A stretch of DNA of 64,000 bases from Spartobacteria bacterium (GTDB taxonomy: Bacteria; Verrucomicrobiota; Verrucomicrobiia; Chthoniobacterales; Chthoniobacteraceae). Below, in pieces: positions 46,663 through 54,637 of this stretch. The stretch lies in NCBI GenBank assembly GCA_021324395.1, contig JAJPJG010000021.1:1-64000 (forward strand), given 5' to 3'. Positions within the stretch are counted from its first letter, which is position 1. Every line of letters begins with the position of its first letter. The translations under genes and the position numbers were made by a program. Below the pieces are notes generated by a model, which was not told the DNA's origin, did not search any database, and was given only the letters and a program-made list of their open reading frames with translations.

Positions 46663-46807
46663 GCTAATGCCGCGAGCGCGCGTCGTTGTCCGTGCGGCAC
46701 ACGATAGATTTCGATTCGCTGGTCTTCATGATTCTCCGAGTCGGAGTATTTCACGAACACCCTTGTCGCGCTCGCCATTTATTGCCGAATGGCAGACCGA
46801 TCCTCGA

Positions 46808-48001
46808 TCAGCACGATTTGCGGCGCGCCTGCTGTGTCCACCGCGCAACGTATCCCACGAAAAGCAACGCCGCTATCGGCTGCACTGACATCGAGTAGAT
46901 GCTTTTCCGGAAATGGAAAAAGCTGTTGAGCTGCAAGGCGAATACAAGCACTGCGTAACACGCGGCGATCCACCAACGCATTCCGCGCGATGCAGGAAGC
47001 GAAAACGCCTCGACAAGCGCCAGCGCCACAGGCGGACCGAGCAGAATGTAAGTCGCCGATTCCGTCGCAGGGCCGCAGAGCAACATCCAGCCGGTCACGA
47101 GCGAAAGCAAAACCACAAACACCTTATCCCGCGGCCAACCCGAGCGCCGGCCGGCGATGCACACGAGTGCCACGGCACCGCCGCTCGCCATCTGGATCAC
47201 CGTGTAAAAATGCTCGCTGATCGTGACATGCGCCAGCCGCAGCAGCATCCAGAGATCCCGCGGCGCGATGTCCATCTTGTAAAGCTGCCGGTTATCCGCG
47301 TGGCGCGTCGCGAACCATCGCTGATACTGATCCAGCACATAGGCGGGCCGTTGAAAAAGGAATGTAGCCGCGCCGAGCAACAACAGCGCAAGCAACAACC
47401 TCCACGCATAGCGTCGCGGAAAAAGCGCCGTGAGTAGAAGCCCCACCGCGAGCGGATAGATTTTAAAATAGGTCGTCAGCGCCACACACATTGCCGCGAC
47501 GCCCCATCGCTCTTCGCGCGCGGCCAGCAACGCGATCATGCTCATCCCGATGATGATTGGGTTCACCTGCCCGTTATTCATATTGCCGATCGACAGCGGG
47601 AGCAGCAGCAGAAACACAAAAGCCCAATGCCTCCGTGTGATTCCCTTTTGCACATCCATTCGCAGCCACCACACCACCGCGCCCAGGTAAACCGCGACAT
47701 TCAGCGCCCGCCACACGATTTCGCCCGCCGCTCCCGGCAGCAGGGAAAAGGGGGCGAACAACGCCGCCGCCAGCGGACTGTAAACAAACCCGCGAGAGTA
47801 GGAGTAAAGCTCCACTCCGTGCAGCCAGCTCCTCCCCGCCATCGCAAAAGTAGTGAACACGGTATTGCGCGCATGTCCAAACGCGAGGCGAACGCAAACT
47901 CCCGCGAACGCGATGCACCAGAGAGCTGTCACCGTCCACTCGAACCGGGACAATTTTGCGGAATGACAATCGCCGTGTCCCATTTCGGGGTCAGTTTGCA
48001 T
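46808..48001 (-). CDS. GT87-like membrane glycosyltransferase (DUF2029)
   Basis: 397 residues from ATG 48001; the frame is open 20 codons further, but those are polar and unlikely. Nine to ten membrane spans. GFVYSPLAAALFAPFSLLP after the first spans is the typical motif of the GT87/PimE family, with the acidic residues expected before it in the first periplasmic loop. Members use polyprenyl-phosphate mannose as sugar donor on the outer face of the membrane. The acceptor here is unknown. It stands alone, 145 bases before the ATPase gene on the same strand. Confidence 0.75.
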   Translation of the reverse strand: MQTDPEMGHGDCHSAKLSRFEWTVTALWCIAFAGVCVRLAFGHARNTVFTTFAMAGRSWLHGVELYSYSRGFVYSPLAAALFAPFSLLPGAAGEIVWRALNVAVYLGAVVWWLRMDVQKGITRRHWAFVFLLLLPLSIGNMNNGQVNPIIIGMSMIALLAAREERWGVAAMCVALTTYFKIYPLAVGLLLTALFPRRYAWRLLLALLLLGAATFLFQRPAYVLDQYQRWFATRHADNRQLYKMDIAPRDLWMLLRLAHVTISEHFYTVIQMASGGAVALVCIAGRRSGWPRDKVFVVLLSLVTGWMLLCGPATESATYILLGPPVALALVEAFSLPASRGMRWWIAACYAVLVFALQLNSFFHFRKSIYSMSVQPIAALLFVGYVARWTQQARRKSC

Positions 48002-48297
48002 GGTTGTGATCCCGCACGCGCTGCCGGTCGGCGTTTGATAACCGCGCTCGCAATGAGTCAATGTGCACGCGAGAGCTTTCCATGCTGAAATGGCCGGCGC
48101 GTTACAGAGCGGTTACATTTCGGCAATTCCAAAGAACGGGATCAGGGAAAACCCCTAGAAAATCGCAAGGAAAAGGATGGCTGGCTGGCGATTGACTCTC
48201 CGAAGCGGTTTCCGAACTATTCTCGCGTTTGAAAGCGACTGCTCCAGAGGTAAAAACGCACGGCCTCAGGCCGAACGGTTCATCGTCCGCTGCGACG
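48002..48297. other. Non-coding stretch before the 21-bp array
   Basis: No convincing gene on either strand. It holds the upstream region of the GT87 gene and a perfect small hairpin, CGGCCT-C-AGGCCG (48261-48273), near its right end. A TTGACT and a TATTCT occur around 48190-48220 but are 20 bp apart, too far for a standard promoter. Confidence 0.5.
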
Positions 48298-48690
48298 GCC
48301 CGGTCAGCACTCAAACCCAATCGGTCCGAGCCGAAAAAGGATTGGTCGGATTCCAAATCCGACCAGTCGGAACCCCTTCCGGTTAATCCAAAACGCAATC
48401 CGGCCAGTCGAAATCGAGTTTCGACCAGTCCGATCCGGAATCCGATCAATCCAAAATGGAATCGGATCGATGGAAATCGAAATCGGATCGATCCGAATCG
48501 GATTCCAACCAGTCCAATCCGGATTTCGACTGGTCCAAAGCCATTTCCGACTAGTCCAAATCGGAATTCGACTAGTCAGATTTCAAATCCGACCAGTCCA
48601 AAATCGATTCCGACCAGTCCTTTTCGGCATCCGATCAATCGAATTTCGGATTCGTTCGATCCAATTTCGCGTCCGTTCGACAAAACCCGC
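48298..48690. repeat. 21-bp degenerate tandem array (about 18 units)
   Basis: Units keep an exact 21-bp period across most of the stretch, for example 48402-48422, 48423-48443, 48444-48464, 48465-48485 and 48486-48506. The consensus begins GACCAGTCC, continues with an A-rich centre and ends ATCGGATTCC. Variants of the first half include GACTAGTC (a palindrome), GACTGGTC (its reverse complement form) and GATCGATC. The second half is often GGAATCG or CGATTCC. One plus-strand frame is open across the whole array because 21 is a multiple of 3, giving a 7-residue peptide repeat, but it lacks a credible start. It ends about 120 bases before the FN3-protein gene and may be in its leader. Confidence 0.88.
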
Positions 48691-48812
48691 CATCGACTCG
48701 AACCAAACCGCGCCGGCTTTCGGCTCCGTTGAGCCGGAAATCCACGGAAGAGCGTCTCTTTCGTGGCAACAACCAAAAAGAACAACAAAAAACAAACTAA
48801 ACGAACACTACC

Positions 48813-49448
48813 ATGAGCAAAATCAAAGCAATCCTCGATTTCAGCGGCTATTCCGCCGGTGATCTCGGTCCCATTGCGCAAACTATCCACGATTCGATGC
48901 TGGGCAATGCAGCCACCTTCACGTCGCCGCCGGTGACGATGCCGTCGTTGCAAACCCTCATCGATACCTTCGACCAGAAACTCGCCGCCAAGGCGAGCCG
49001 CGCCACGGTCGACATCGCCGCGTTCAATGACGCGCGCGAGGCGCTCGAGATCGCGCTGGCCGATCTCGGCAGCTACGTGAACCAGGTGGCAAAAGGCGAC
49101 GCCACCATCGTCGCGCTCAGCGGCTTCCCGTCCTACGACACCGCGCGCACGATCGACACCTCACCGCCCGCCGCGCCGGAAAACCTCACCGTGCGCCAGG
49201 GCGACCTCAGCGGCTCATGCGTCGTCCGTTACCGCCCCGACCGCACGCCGAGCATGAACGACATCGAGACCTGTCTCGGTGATCCGAACGTGGAGGCGAA
49301 CTGGAAACACTACGGCACGTTTAGCGGCGGCAAGGCGACGCTCGACGGCTTCACGCCAGGCACGACCGTCTGGATCCGCGTCCGCACCATCGGCCTCAAA
49401 GGCGTCATGGGCGCATGGAGCGACCCAGGAAAGATCATCGTGGTGTAA
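48813..49448 (+). CDS. FN3-domain protein of unknown function
   Basis: 211 residues, no signal peptide. The first 105 or so are helical (SLQTLIDTFDQKLAAKASRATVDIAAFNDAREALEIALADL). From about 117 a fibronectin type III fold is visible: PPAAPENLTVRQGDLSG, a WKHYGTF strand, and the end GTTVWIRVRTIGLKGVMGAWSDPGKIIV. Standard FN3 tryptophan and tyrosine positions are met. The organisation, a helical head with one FN3 domain, suggests a cytoplasmic or non-classically exported binding protein. It follows the 21-bp array and is closed by an intrinsic terminator, so it is a single-gene unit. Confidence 0.7.
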   Translation: MSKIKAILDFSGYSAGDLGPIAQTIHDSMLGNAATFTSPPVTMPSLQTLIDTFDQKLAAKASRATVDIAAFNDAREALEIALADLGSYVNQVAKGDATIVALSGFPSYDTARTIDTSPPAAPENLTVRQGDLSGSCVVRYRPDRTPSMNDIETCLGDPNVEANWKHYGTFSGGKATLDGFTPGTTVWIRVRTIGLKGVMGAWSDPGKIIVV

Positions 49449-49491
49449 AAATCCGGGCTGCCGGAAAGGAATCACCGCAAGTCCGCAAAGG

Positions 49492-49524
49492 GCGCGGAGT
49501 CAGCAATGGCTCCGCGCTTTTTTT
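49492..49524 (+). terminator. Intrinsic terminator after the FN3-protein gene
   Basis: GCGCGGAGTC (49492-49501) pairs with GGCTCCGCGC (49508-49517), one G-U, loop AGCAAT, followed by seven T. It separates the FN3 gene from the convergent response-regulator gene. Confidence 0.92.
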
Positions 49525-49539
49525 AAGTCGTGTAGATCG

Positions 49540-50175
49540 TTACTCCAGGCTTACCAGTCCTGCACGTATTGCGTAGCGCACCAGTGCGGCAATATCGCGC
49601 ACACATAGGCGCTGCATGATTCTTCTGCGATGCCATTCGATGGTTTTATGATCAAGGTTCATTGCGCCGGCAATTTCCTTGGCGTTCATTCCGTTGGCGA
49701 ACATGCGGACGATCTCGCGTTGCTGCGGAGTGAGTATCGACGGTGCGTCGGTCTTCGCGATCATCTCCATGAGGGATGGGGTGATGTAGGTTTCGTTGGC
49801 CATGACTTTTTGCAGGGCGAGGTTGATTTCGTAGGGGAGCGAGTTCTTGAGGAGGTAGGCGGATGCGCCGGCTCGCAATGCGCCCGCGACGCAGTGCTCG
49901 TCGCCCATGATGGAAAGGATGATGACTTTCACATGCGGCGCTTCTTTACGAATGCGCTCGGTGGCTTCGATGCCGGTGACCTCCGGCATCATGATGTCCA
50001 TGAGGACGACGTGCGGTTGCTTTGCCAGGGTGAGGTCGATGGCTTCCGCGCCGTTTGCGGCCTCGGCGATGACTTCCACTCCTGCGCACGCCTCGACGAG
50101 GCTGCGCAGGCCTGCGCGAAAGATCGCGTGGTCGTCGGCAATCACGAGTTGCAACATCTGTCCCCCTGCGTTCAT
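49540..50175 (-). CDS. NarL/LuxR-family response regulator
   Basis: 211 residues from ATG 50175; the longer frame adds 37 unlikely residues that overlap the divergent leader. The receiver domain is complete: D14-D15 (IADDHAIFR), phosphoacceptor D60 (VVLMDIMMP), Ser in VIILSIMGD and Lys in YLLKNS. A LuxR-type helix-turn-helix follows: LTPQQREIVRMFANGMNAKEIAGAMNLDHKTIEWHRRRI. No sensor kinase is adjacent, so it is an orphan here. It is divergent from the GH2 gene (140-base gap) and could control it. Confidence 0.9.
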   Translation of the reverse strand: MNAGGQMLQLVIADDHAIFRAGLRSLVEACAGVEVIAEAANGAEAIDLTLAKQPHVVLMDIMMPEVTGIEATERIRKEAPHVKVIILSIMGDEHCVAGALRAGASAYLLKNSLPYEINLALQKVMANETYITPSLMEMIAKTDAPSILTPQQREIVRMFANGMNAKEIAGAMNLDHKTIEWHRRRIMQRLCVRDIAALVRYAIRAGLVSLE

Positions 50176-50315
50176 CGCTTGTTGCCCGCGGAGAATGCCG
50201 GAAAGCGGTGCGCACGGCAAGAGAGTCGCGCGGGAGAAAAATCGGTAACGTTTCGCTTTACCGCTTAAATAGGTTCCGCGTTGCAAGGCCGGTGGATGTT
50301 GTCATTCTGCGGCGA

Positions 50316-52406
50316 ATGATTGCTAGATACCTCCCCCTGTTTGCGGCTCTCTTTTTTTCTACGCCCCTCTTTGCACAGCGACAGACGCGGGAGCTGGCGG
50401 ACGGATGGAAGTTCATCAAGGCGGAGGTCGCGCCGGACGCGGCGGTGGATGCATCGTGGAAAAACGTGTCGGTGCCGCACACGTGGAACGTGATCGATGG
50501 ACAGGATGGCAAGGCCGCCGAGCCGCAGTATCCGGAAGGTTACTATCGCGGCCCCGGCTGGTATGCGCGCGGGCTGGATGTGCCGGCAGCGTGGAAAGGG
50601 AAGCGCGTGTTCATTCGCTTTGAGGCGGCGTCGCTGGTTGCGGATGTGTATGTCAACGGCCAGCACCTCGGGCAGCATCGTGGCGGGTTCACGGCGTTTT
50701 GTTATGAGCTGACTTCGCTGCTGCGTTTTGACGGAAAAGATGCGTTGCGTGTCCGCGTGGACAACTCGCATTTTGAAGATGTCCCGCCGCTCTCGGGCGA
50801 CTTCACGATTTTCGGCGGCATCTATCGGCCCGTGCATCTGCTCGCGACGGATACGGCGTGCATCTCGCCGCTCGATTTCGCGTCGCCGGGCGTTTACGTC
50901 ACGGAAAAGTCGGTGACGAAGGAGTCGGCGAGCATCGAGGTAAAGGCGCTTGTTTCCAATGGCGGAGAAGCGGGGAAACTGCGTGTCGAAGCTGAGATCA
51001 AGAATGCCGCAGGCAAGTCCGTGGCGAAGCTCGACAGCGAGCAACAAGTCGAGCAGGGAAAGACGGAGCCGGTCGCGCAGACTTTCACGATCCCTACTCC
51101 GCACCTCTGGAATGGCCGCAAGGACGCGTATCTTTACTCCGCACTCGTGCGGGTGATTCGCGACGGCAAAACTGTGGATGAAGTGACGCAGCCGCTCGGG
51201 ATTCGCACGGTGCAAATCACGGAGGAAAAAGGTTTCCTGCTCAATGACGAGCCATATCCGGTGCACGGCGTGAACCGTCACCAGGAGCGGAAGGACAAAG
51301 GCTGGGCGTTGAGCAAGGCCGATCATGACGAAGACCATCGCTTGATGCTGGATCTAGGTGTCACAGCGATCCGGCTCGCGCATTATCCGCAGAGCGACTA
51401 CTTCCACGATCTGTGCGACCGTAGCGGGCTGCTGCTCTGGAATGAGGTATCGCTGGTCAACGAGACGCGCGACAAGCCGGAGTTTGCCGCGAATGCCGAG
51501 CAGCAATTCCGCGAGCTGATTTTGCAGCGCTACAATCATCCGAGCGTGACGTGGTGGGGATTATTCAACGAGCTGGATAACAAGCCAACGCCGCACCCCG
51601 AGCCTTTGCTGGAGCGGCTGAAGGCGGTGGCGAAGGAACTCGATCCGTCGCGGTTGATCGTCGCGGCGTCCGATCACCGTAAAAAGGCTTACAACCAGAT
51701 CCCGGACCACCTTTGCTACAATGCGTATCCGGGCTGGTATGGCGGAACGCCTGAGCAGATGAGCCACATCATCAACGATGTCTCCGCCGAGTTTGGCGGA
51801 AAGCGCATCGCGATGAGCGAATACGGTGCCGGTGGCGGCCCTCACCAGCACCAGGAAGGCGTTCCGGCCAAGCCGGACCACAAGGGAAAGAATCACCCCG
51901 AGGAGTGGCAGGACTTTGTCCATGAAAAGGACTGGGCGCAGATGCGCGACAACCCGAAGCTATGGGGGACGTTTCTCTGGGTGATGTTCGACTTCGCGTC
52001 CGATGACCGGAATGAAGGCGAGCAACCGGGCATCAATGACAAGGGTCTCGTAACGCACGACCATAAGTTGAAAAAGGACGCTTACTATTTCTACCAAGCC
52101 AACTGGACCGACAAGCCGATGGTCTACATCGCTTCACGCCGGAATACGCAGCGCACACAAGCGGCCACCGGGGTGAAGGTCTATTCGAATTGCGCGGAAG
52201 TAGAGCTAAAGGTCAATGGACAATCCGCCGGCAAAGTAACGCCCGATGAGGTGCGTGTTTGCCATTGGGAAAACGTGCAGCTCAAGCCGGGACGCAATCG
52301 GATCGAAGTATCCGCCAAAGCAAACGGCGATAAGTTGACCGATACATGCGAGTGGACGCTGCAAGCCGCCGCAGCCACACCTGCGCCGGGTCAGCCGGCA
52401 CAATAA
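50316..52406 (+). CDS. Exported GH2 beta-galactosidase-family glycoside hydrolase
   Basis: 696 residues from ATG 50316, which gives a signal peptide (MIARYLPLFAALFFSTPLFA); the upstream open part is discarded. In order: sugar-binding jelly roll (about 25-190, with PHTWN, GWYAR and VNGQHLGQHRGGFTAF), Ig-like domain (about 215-320), then the TIM barrel. The acid/base Glu is in WWGLFNELDN and the nucleophile Glu in MSEYGAGG. A C-terminal beta domain ends the protein. Beta-galactosidase or a related activity in the periplasm is expected; the exact sugar is unknown. Confidence 0.9.
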   Translation: MIARYLPLFAALFFSTPLFAQRQTRELADGWKFIKAEVAPDAAVDASWKNVSVPHTWNVIDGQDGKAAEPQYPEGYYRGPGWYARGLDVPAAWKGKRVFIRFEAASLVADVYVNGQHLGQHRGGFTAFCYELTSLLRFDGKDALRVRVDNSHFEDVPPLSGDFTIFGGIYRPVHLLATDTACISPLDFASPGVYVTEKSVTKESASIEVKALVSNGGEAGKLRVEAEIKNAAGKSVAKLDSEQQVEQGKTEPVAQTFTIPTPHLWNGRKDAYLYSALVRVIRDGKTVDEVTQPLGIRTVQITEEKGFLLNDEPYPVHGVNRHQERKDKGWALSKADHDEDHRLMLDLGVTAIRLAHYPQSDYFHDLCDRSGLLLWNEVSLVNETRDKPEFAANAEQQFRELILQRYNHPSVTWWGLFNELDNKPTPHPEPLLERLKAVAKELDPSRLIVAASDHRKKAYNQIPDHLCYNAYPGWYGGTPEQMSHIINDVSAEFGGKRIAMSEYGAGGGPHQHQEGVPAKPDHKGKNHPEEWQDFVHEKDWAQMRDNPKLWGTFLWVMFDFASDDRNEGEQPGINDKGLVTHDHKLKKDAYYFYQANWTDKPMVYIASRRNTQRTQAATGVKVYSNCAEVELKVNGQSAGKVTPDEVRVCHWENVQLKPGRNRIEVSAKANGDKLTDTCEWTLQAAAATPAPGQPAQ

Positions 52407-52590
52407 TAGCCCGCTACTACAGGCGCTTTTCTCTCTTTCCATTAGTGAGAAGCTAGAGATTGTCTGGCGGTTGCAGGTTGAGAGTCGCAGAAAATTGGCA
52501 ACAAAGGGTGTAAGCTTTGCAAGGTGCGTGCAGCGGTGCAGGGCGGCCCATGGTTGAATTTCATGCGAAACCTAAAGAAAGGGCCCTCCC

Positions 52591-52836
52591 ATGACACTCT
52601 ACATCCGGAATCTTTCTCCCTCCGCGACAGCCGACGATCTCTCCTTGCTATTCCATCAATTTGGAAAAGTGAGACGCGTTCATCTTGCGGCGAACGGCGC
52701 TTATCATGCCGCGTTCGTTACGATGAACTCGCGGGACGAAGCGGATTCAGCCCGCCATTTCCTGAACGGCAAAGACCTTAAAGGCCAGCCGCTCGAAATC
52801 GTGAATGCCCCTGAGTTTCGCCATTCGGCGAATTAG
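52591..52836 (+). CDS. RNA-recognition-motif protein
   Basis: 81 residues, a single RRM. RNP2 is LYIRNL at 3-8 and RNP1 is the YHAAFVTM region at 38-45, a divergent form of the usual K/R-G-F-G/A-F-V. The hydrophobic spacing of a beta-alpha-beta-beta-alpha-beta fold is kept. Short single-RRM proteins in bacteria bind RNA, sometimes in cold response. No Gly-rich tail is present. Upstream, 184 bases separate it from the GH2 gene. Confidence 0.85.
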   Translation: MTLYIRNLSPSATADDLSLLFHQFGKVRRVHLAANGAYHAAFVTMNSRDEADSARHFLNGKDLKGQPLEIVNAPEFRHSAN

Positions 52837-52897
52837 CATGCGGGCAGGAACAAGGACGCAGCGGACGGAAATCGGAAAAAGATTCACCAAGCTACTG

Positions 52898-54634
52898 CTA
52901 CCGCGCGCGTTTGTCGCCTTCGTCGATGACGATATGTTGCTCGTCGAGCAACGTCCCGCTGGAGAACCAGAGCTGGACGATTGCTCTGTCGAGTTCCGCC
53001 TTGGCGGCGAGTTCACGCGTGCGCGCATCGTAGAGTTTTCTTTGCGTGTCGATCACGTCAAAGGCCGAGACCTGGCCTTGCTCGATGCGTTTGTTTTGAA
53101 TCTTCATCGCTTCCTCGCCGAATCGGCGCGACTGCCGTGCCGTTTCGACGTGCTGCAGGTTCGTCTTGATGCGGCTGATCGCGGTGTCGACATCGACGTC
53201 GATGGTCAGCTCGGTTTGTTTGATTTTTAAAAGCGCCTGCTCCTTGAGTCCTTTCGCTATGTCGAGCTGCGCGCGGCCTTGCACGTTGAAAAGAGGGATC
53301 GATGCGACGATGCCGACTGACCACTGGTGCGCCTGTCCTTGAAAGGTGCGGTCCCATGCCTGGCCCATGTCGGTGGCGAGGCCGTTGAGTCCATAGCTGC
53401 CGACGAGGTCGAGCTTCGGCAGCATTTGATTTCGCGCAAACCGCAGCCGGATGTTTTCCGTCTCGGCCTGGTGCAGTGCGATTTTGTAGTCGAGGCGATT
53501 TTCAAACGCAGTGCGCTTCCATTCGATCGGATCGAGCGGCGGCACGGCAGGCGACTTCAAGCCATTGGGCACAAACACGCGCGTGTCTTCCGGCGAAACG
53601 TCGCGCAAAATCACACGCTTTAGCGCGAACTGGCGTTCGTTGAATTGGCCTTTGGCCGCGATCAATATTTCCTGGTCTTCGGACATCGCGACTTGTGCCT
53701 GCCGGATATCGATCGGCGACATTAGCCCGACATCGACGCGCCGCTGGTTTCCCTGCACAAGATTCTGATCGGCGGCGATGGCTTCCTCGCGCACGCGGAT
53801 ATTTTGCTGAGTATAAACCATGTCGAAGTAGGTATTCATCACCGTCGCGACGGAATTCATGACGGTCTGCTGCCAGGTCAAAGTCGCGACCTTGTGATTC
53901 TGCCGGCTGATGCGGACATCGGCGAGATTCGCGTCGGGGCCGAAATCGCGCAGCAACGGTTGCTGGAGCGTAAGCGAGGCAAGCACTGAATCTTCAGTGA
54001 CGAATGGCAAGGTGCTGCCTTGCAAGCTCGGAGCGACGCGAGAAAGTTGGAGGTTCAAACCATACGTGGTGCCTAGCGGCGTCTTGCCTTGAAGTTGATT
54101 TTGCATCCGGAAGTTTTCGTTGTCGAAAATCAACGGAGCCGTATTGGCAGGATTTGTTACAGTAAACTCAGGGACTGGCACCAATGGTTGTGGAACAGGT
54201 GCCGGCTGGTTGTTTGCAGCCGCCAATGCCGCGGCTGCGTTGTTTAGCGCTGTAATAGTCTGGTTTTGCTGCTCGAACTGCTTTTGCTCATTCGCGAATG
54301 CTTGCTGTTGCAACTCGAGTTGTTGCGCCTCTGCGGCATTCGTGACATTCGTAGCATTCTGCGGAGTTTCCAGCGACTCGCGCGATGTGTTGATTGCCAA
54401 TATGGGATCGAACGCTCCCCACGCATAACGAATGCGATCGCGCGCGATGTGGACACCTACGCGATCGATCTCGGCGTCGAGGTTGTTTTTGAGCGCCATG
54501 TCGATCGCCTCGTCGAGTGTGATGCGCTGCTCCTTCCCCCCTTTTGAATCCACGACAGCAACATCCGCTCCCGCAAATGCGGTGCTGGCGAGAACTGCAA
54601 TGAGAACGGGCGCGAAAACCCGGGGGCGAAGCAT
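52898..54634 (-). CDS. TolC-like outer-membrane channel protein
   Basis: 578 residues with a signal peptide (1-22). ITLDEAIDMALKNNLDAEIDR at about 37 is the typical start of the first OEP repeat, and EWKRTAFENRLDYKIALHQAETENIRLRFARNQMLPKLDL begins the second; both end in long helices of the periplasmic barrel. An unusual Gln/Asn/Ala-rich insertion (about 95-150) lies in the first repeat. It is the last gene of the exporter set, 3 bases after the M50-HlyD gene, and should provide the outer-membrane exit for that system. Confidence 0.9.
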   Translation of the reverse strand: MLRPRVFAPVLIAVLASTAFAGADVAVVDSKGGKEQRITLDEAIDMALKNNLDAEIDRVGVHIARDRIRYAWGAFDPILAINTSRESLETPQNATNVTNAAEAQQLELQQQAFANEQKQFEQQNQTITALNNAAAALAAANNQPAPVPQPLVPVPEFTVTNPANTAPLIFDNENFRMQNQLQGKTPLGTTYGLNLQLSRVAPSLQGSTLPFVTEDSVLASLTLQQPLLRDFGPDANLADVRISRQNHKVATLTWQQTVMNSVATVMNTYFDMVYTQQNIRVREEAIAADQNLVQGNQRRVDVGLMSPIDIRQAQVAMSEDQEILIAAKGQFNERQFALKRVILRDVSPEDTRVFVPNGLKSPAVPPLDPIEWKRTAFENRLDYKIALHQAETENIRLRFARNQMLPKLDLVGSYGLNGLATDMGQAWDRTFQGQAHQWSVGIVASIPLFNVQGRAQLDIAKGLKEQALLKIKQTELTIDVDVDTAISRIKTNLQHVETARQSRRFGEEAMKIQNKRIEQGQVSAFDVIDTQRKLYDARTRELAAKAELDRAIVQLWFSSGTLLDEQHIVIDEGDKRAR

Positions 54635-54637
54635 TCT

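Noticed and set aside
44359..46707. A 782-codon open frame antisense to the metal ATPase gene
   Set aside because: The sense strand has every P-type ATPase motif. The antisense product is His/Asp/Arg-rich without any domain, as expected from GC-rich codon positions.
48190..48220. Promoter-like TTGACT and TATTCT
   Set aside because: The spacing is 20 bp, outside the normal 16-18 range, and nothing else supports it.
48229..48732. An open frame through the 21-bp array giving a heptad repeat rich in Asn, Pro, Arg and Ser
   Set aside because: The frame is open only because 21 is divisible by three and the unit lacks stop codons. No ribosome-binding site or signal was found, and unit changes follow DNA dyads rather than amino-acid similarity.
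50208..50315. N-terminal extension of the GH2 protein
   Set aside because: It is Arg-rich, lies before a clear signal peptide beginning at 50316 and overlaps the divergent leader of the response-regulator gene.
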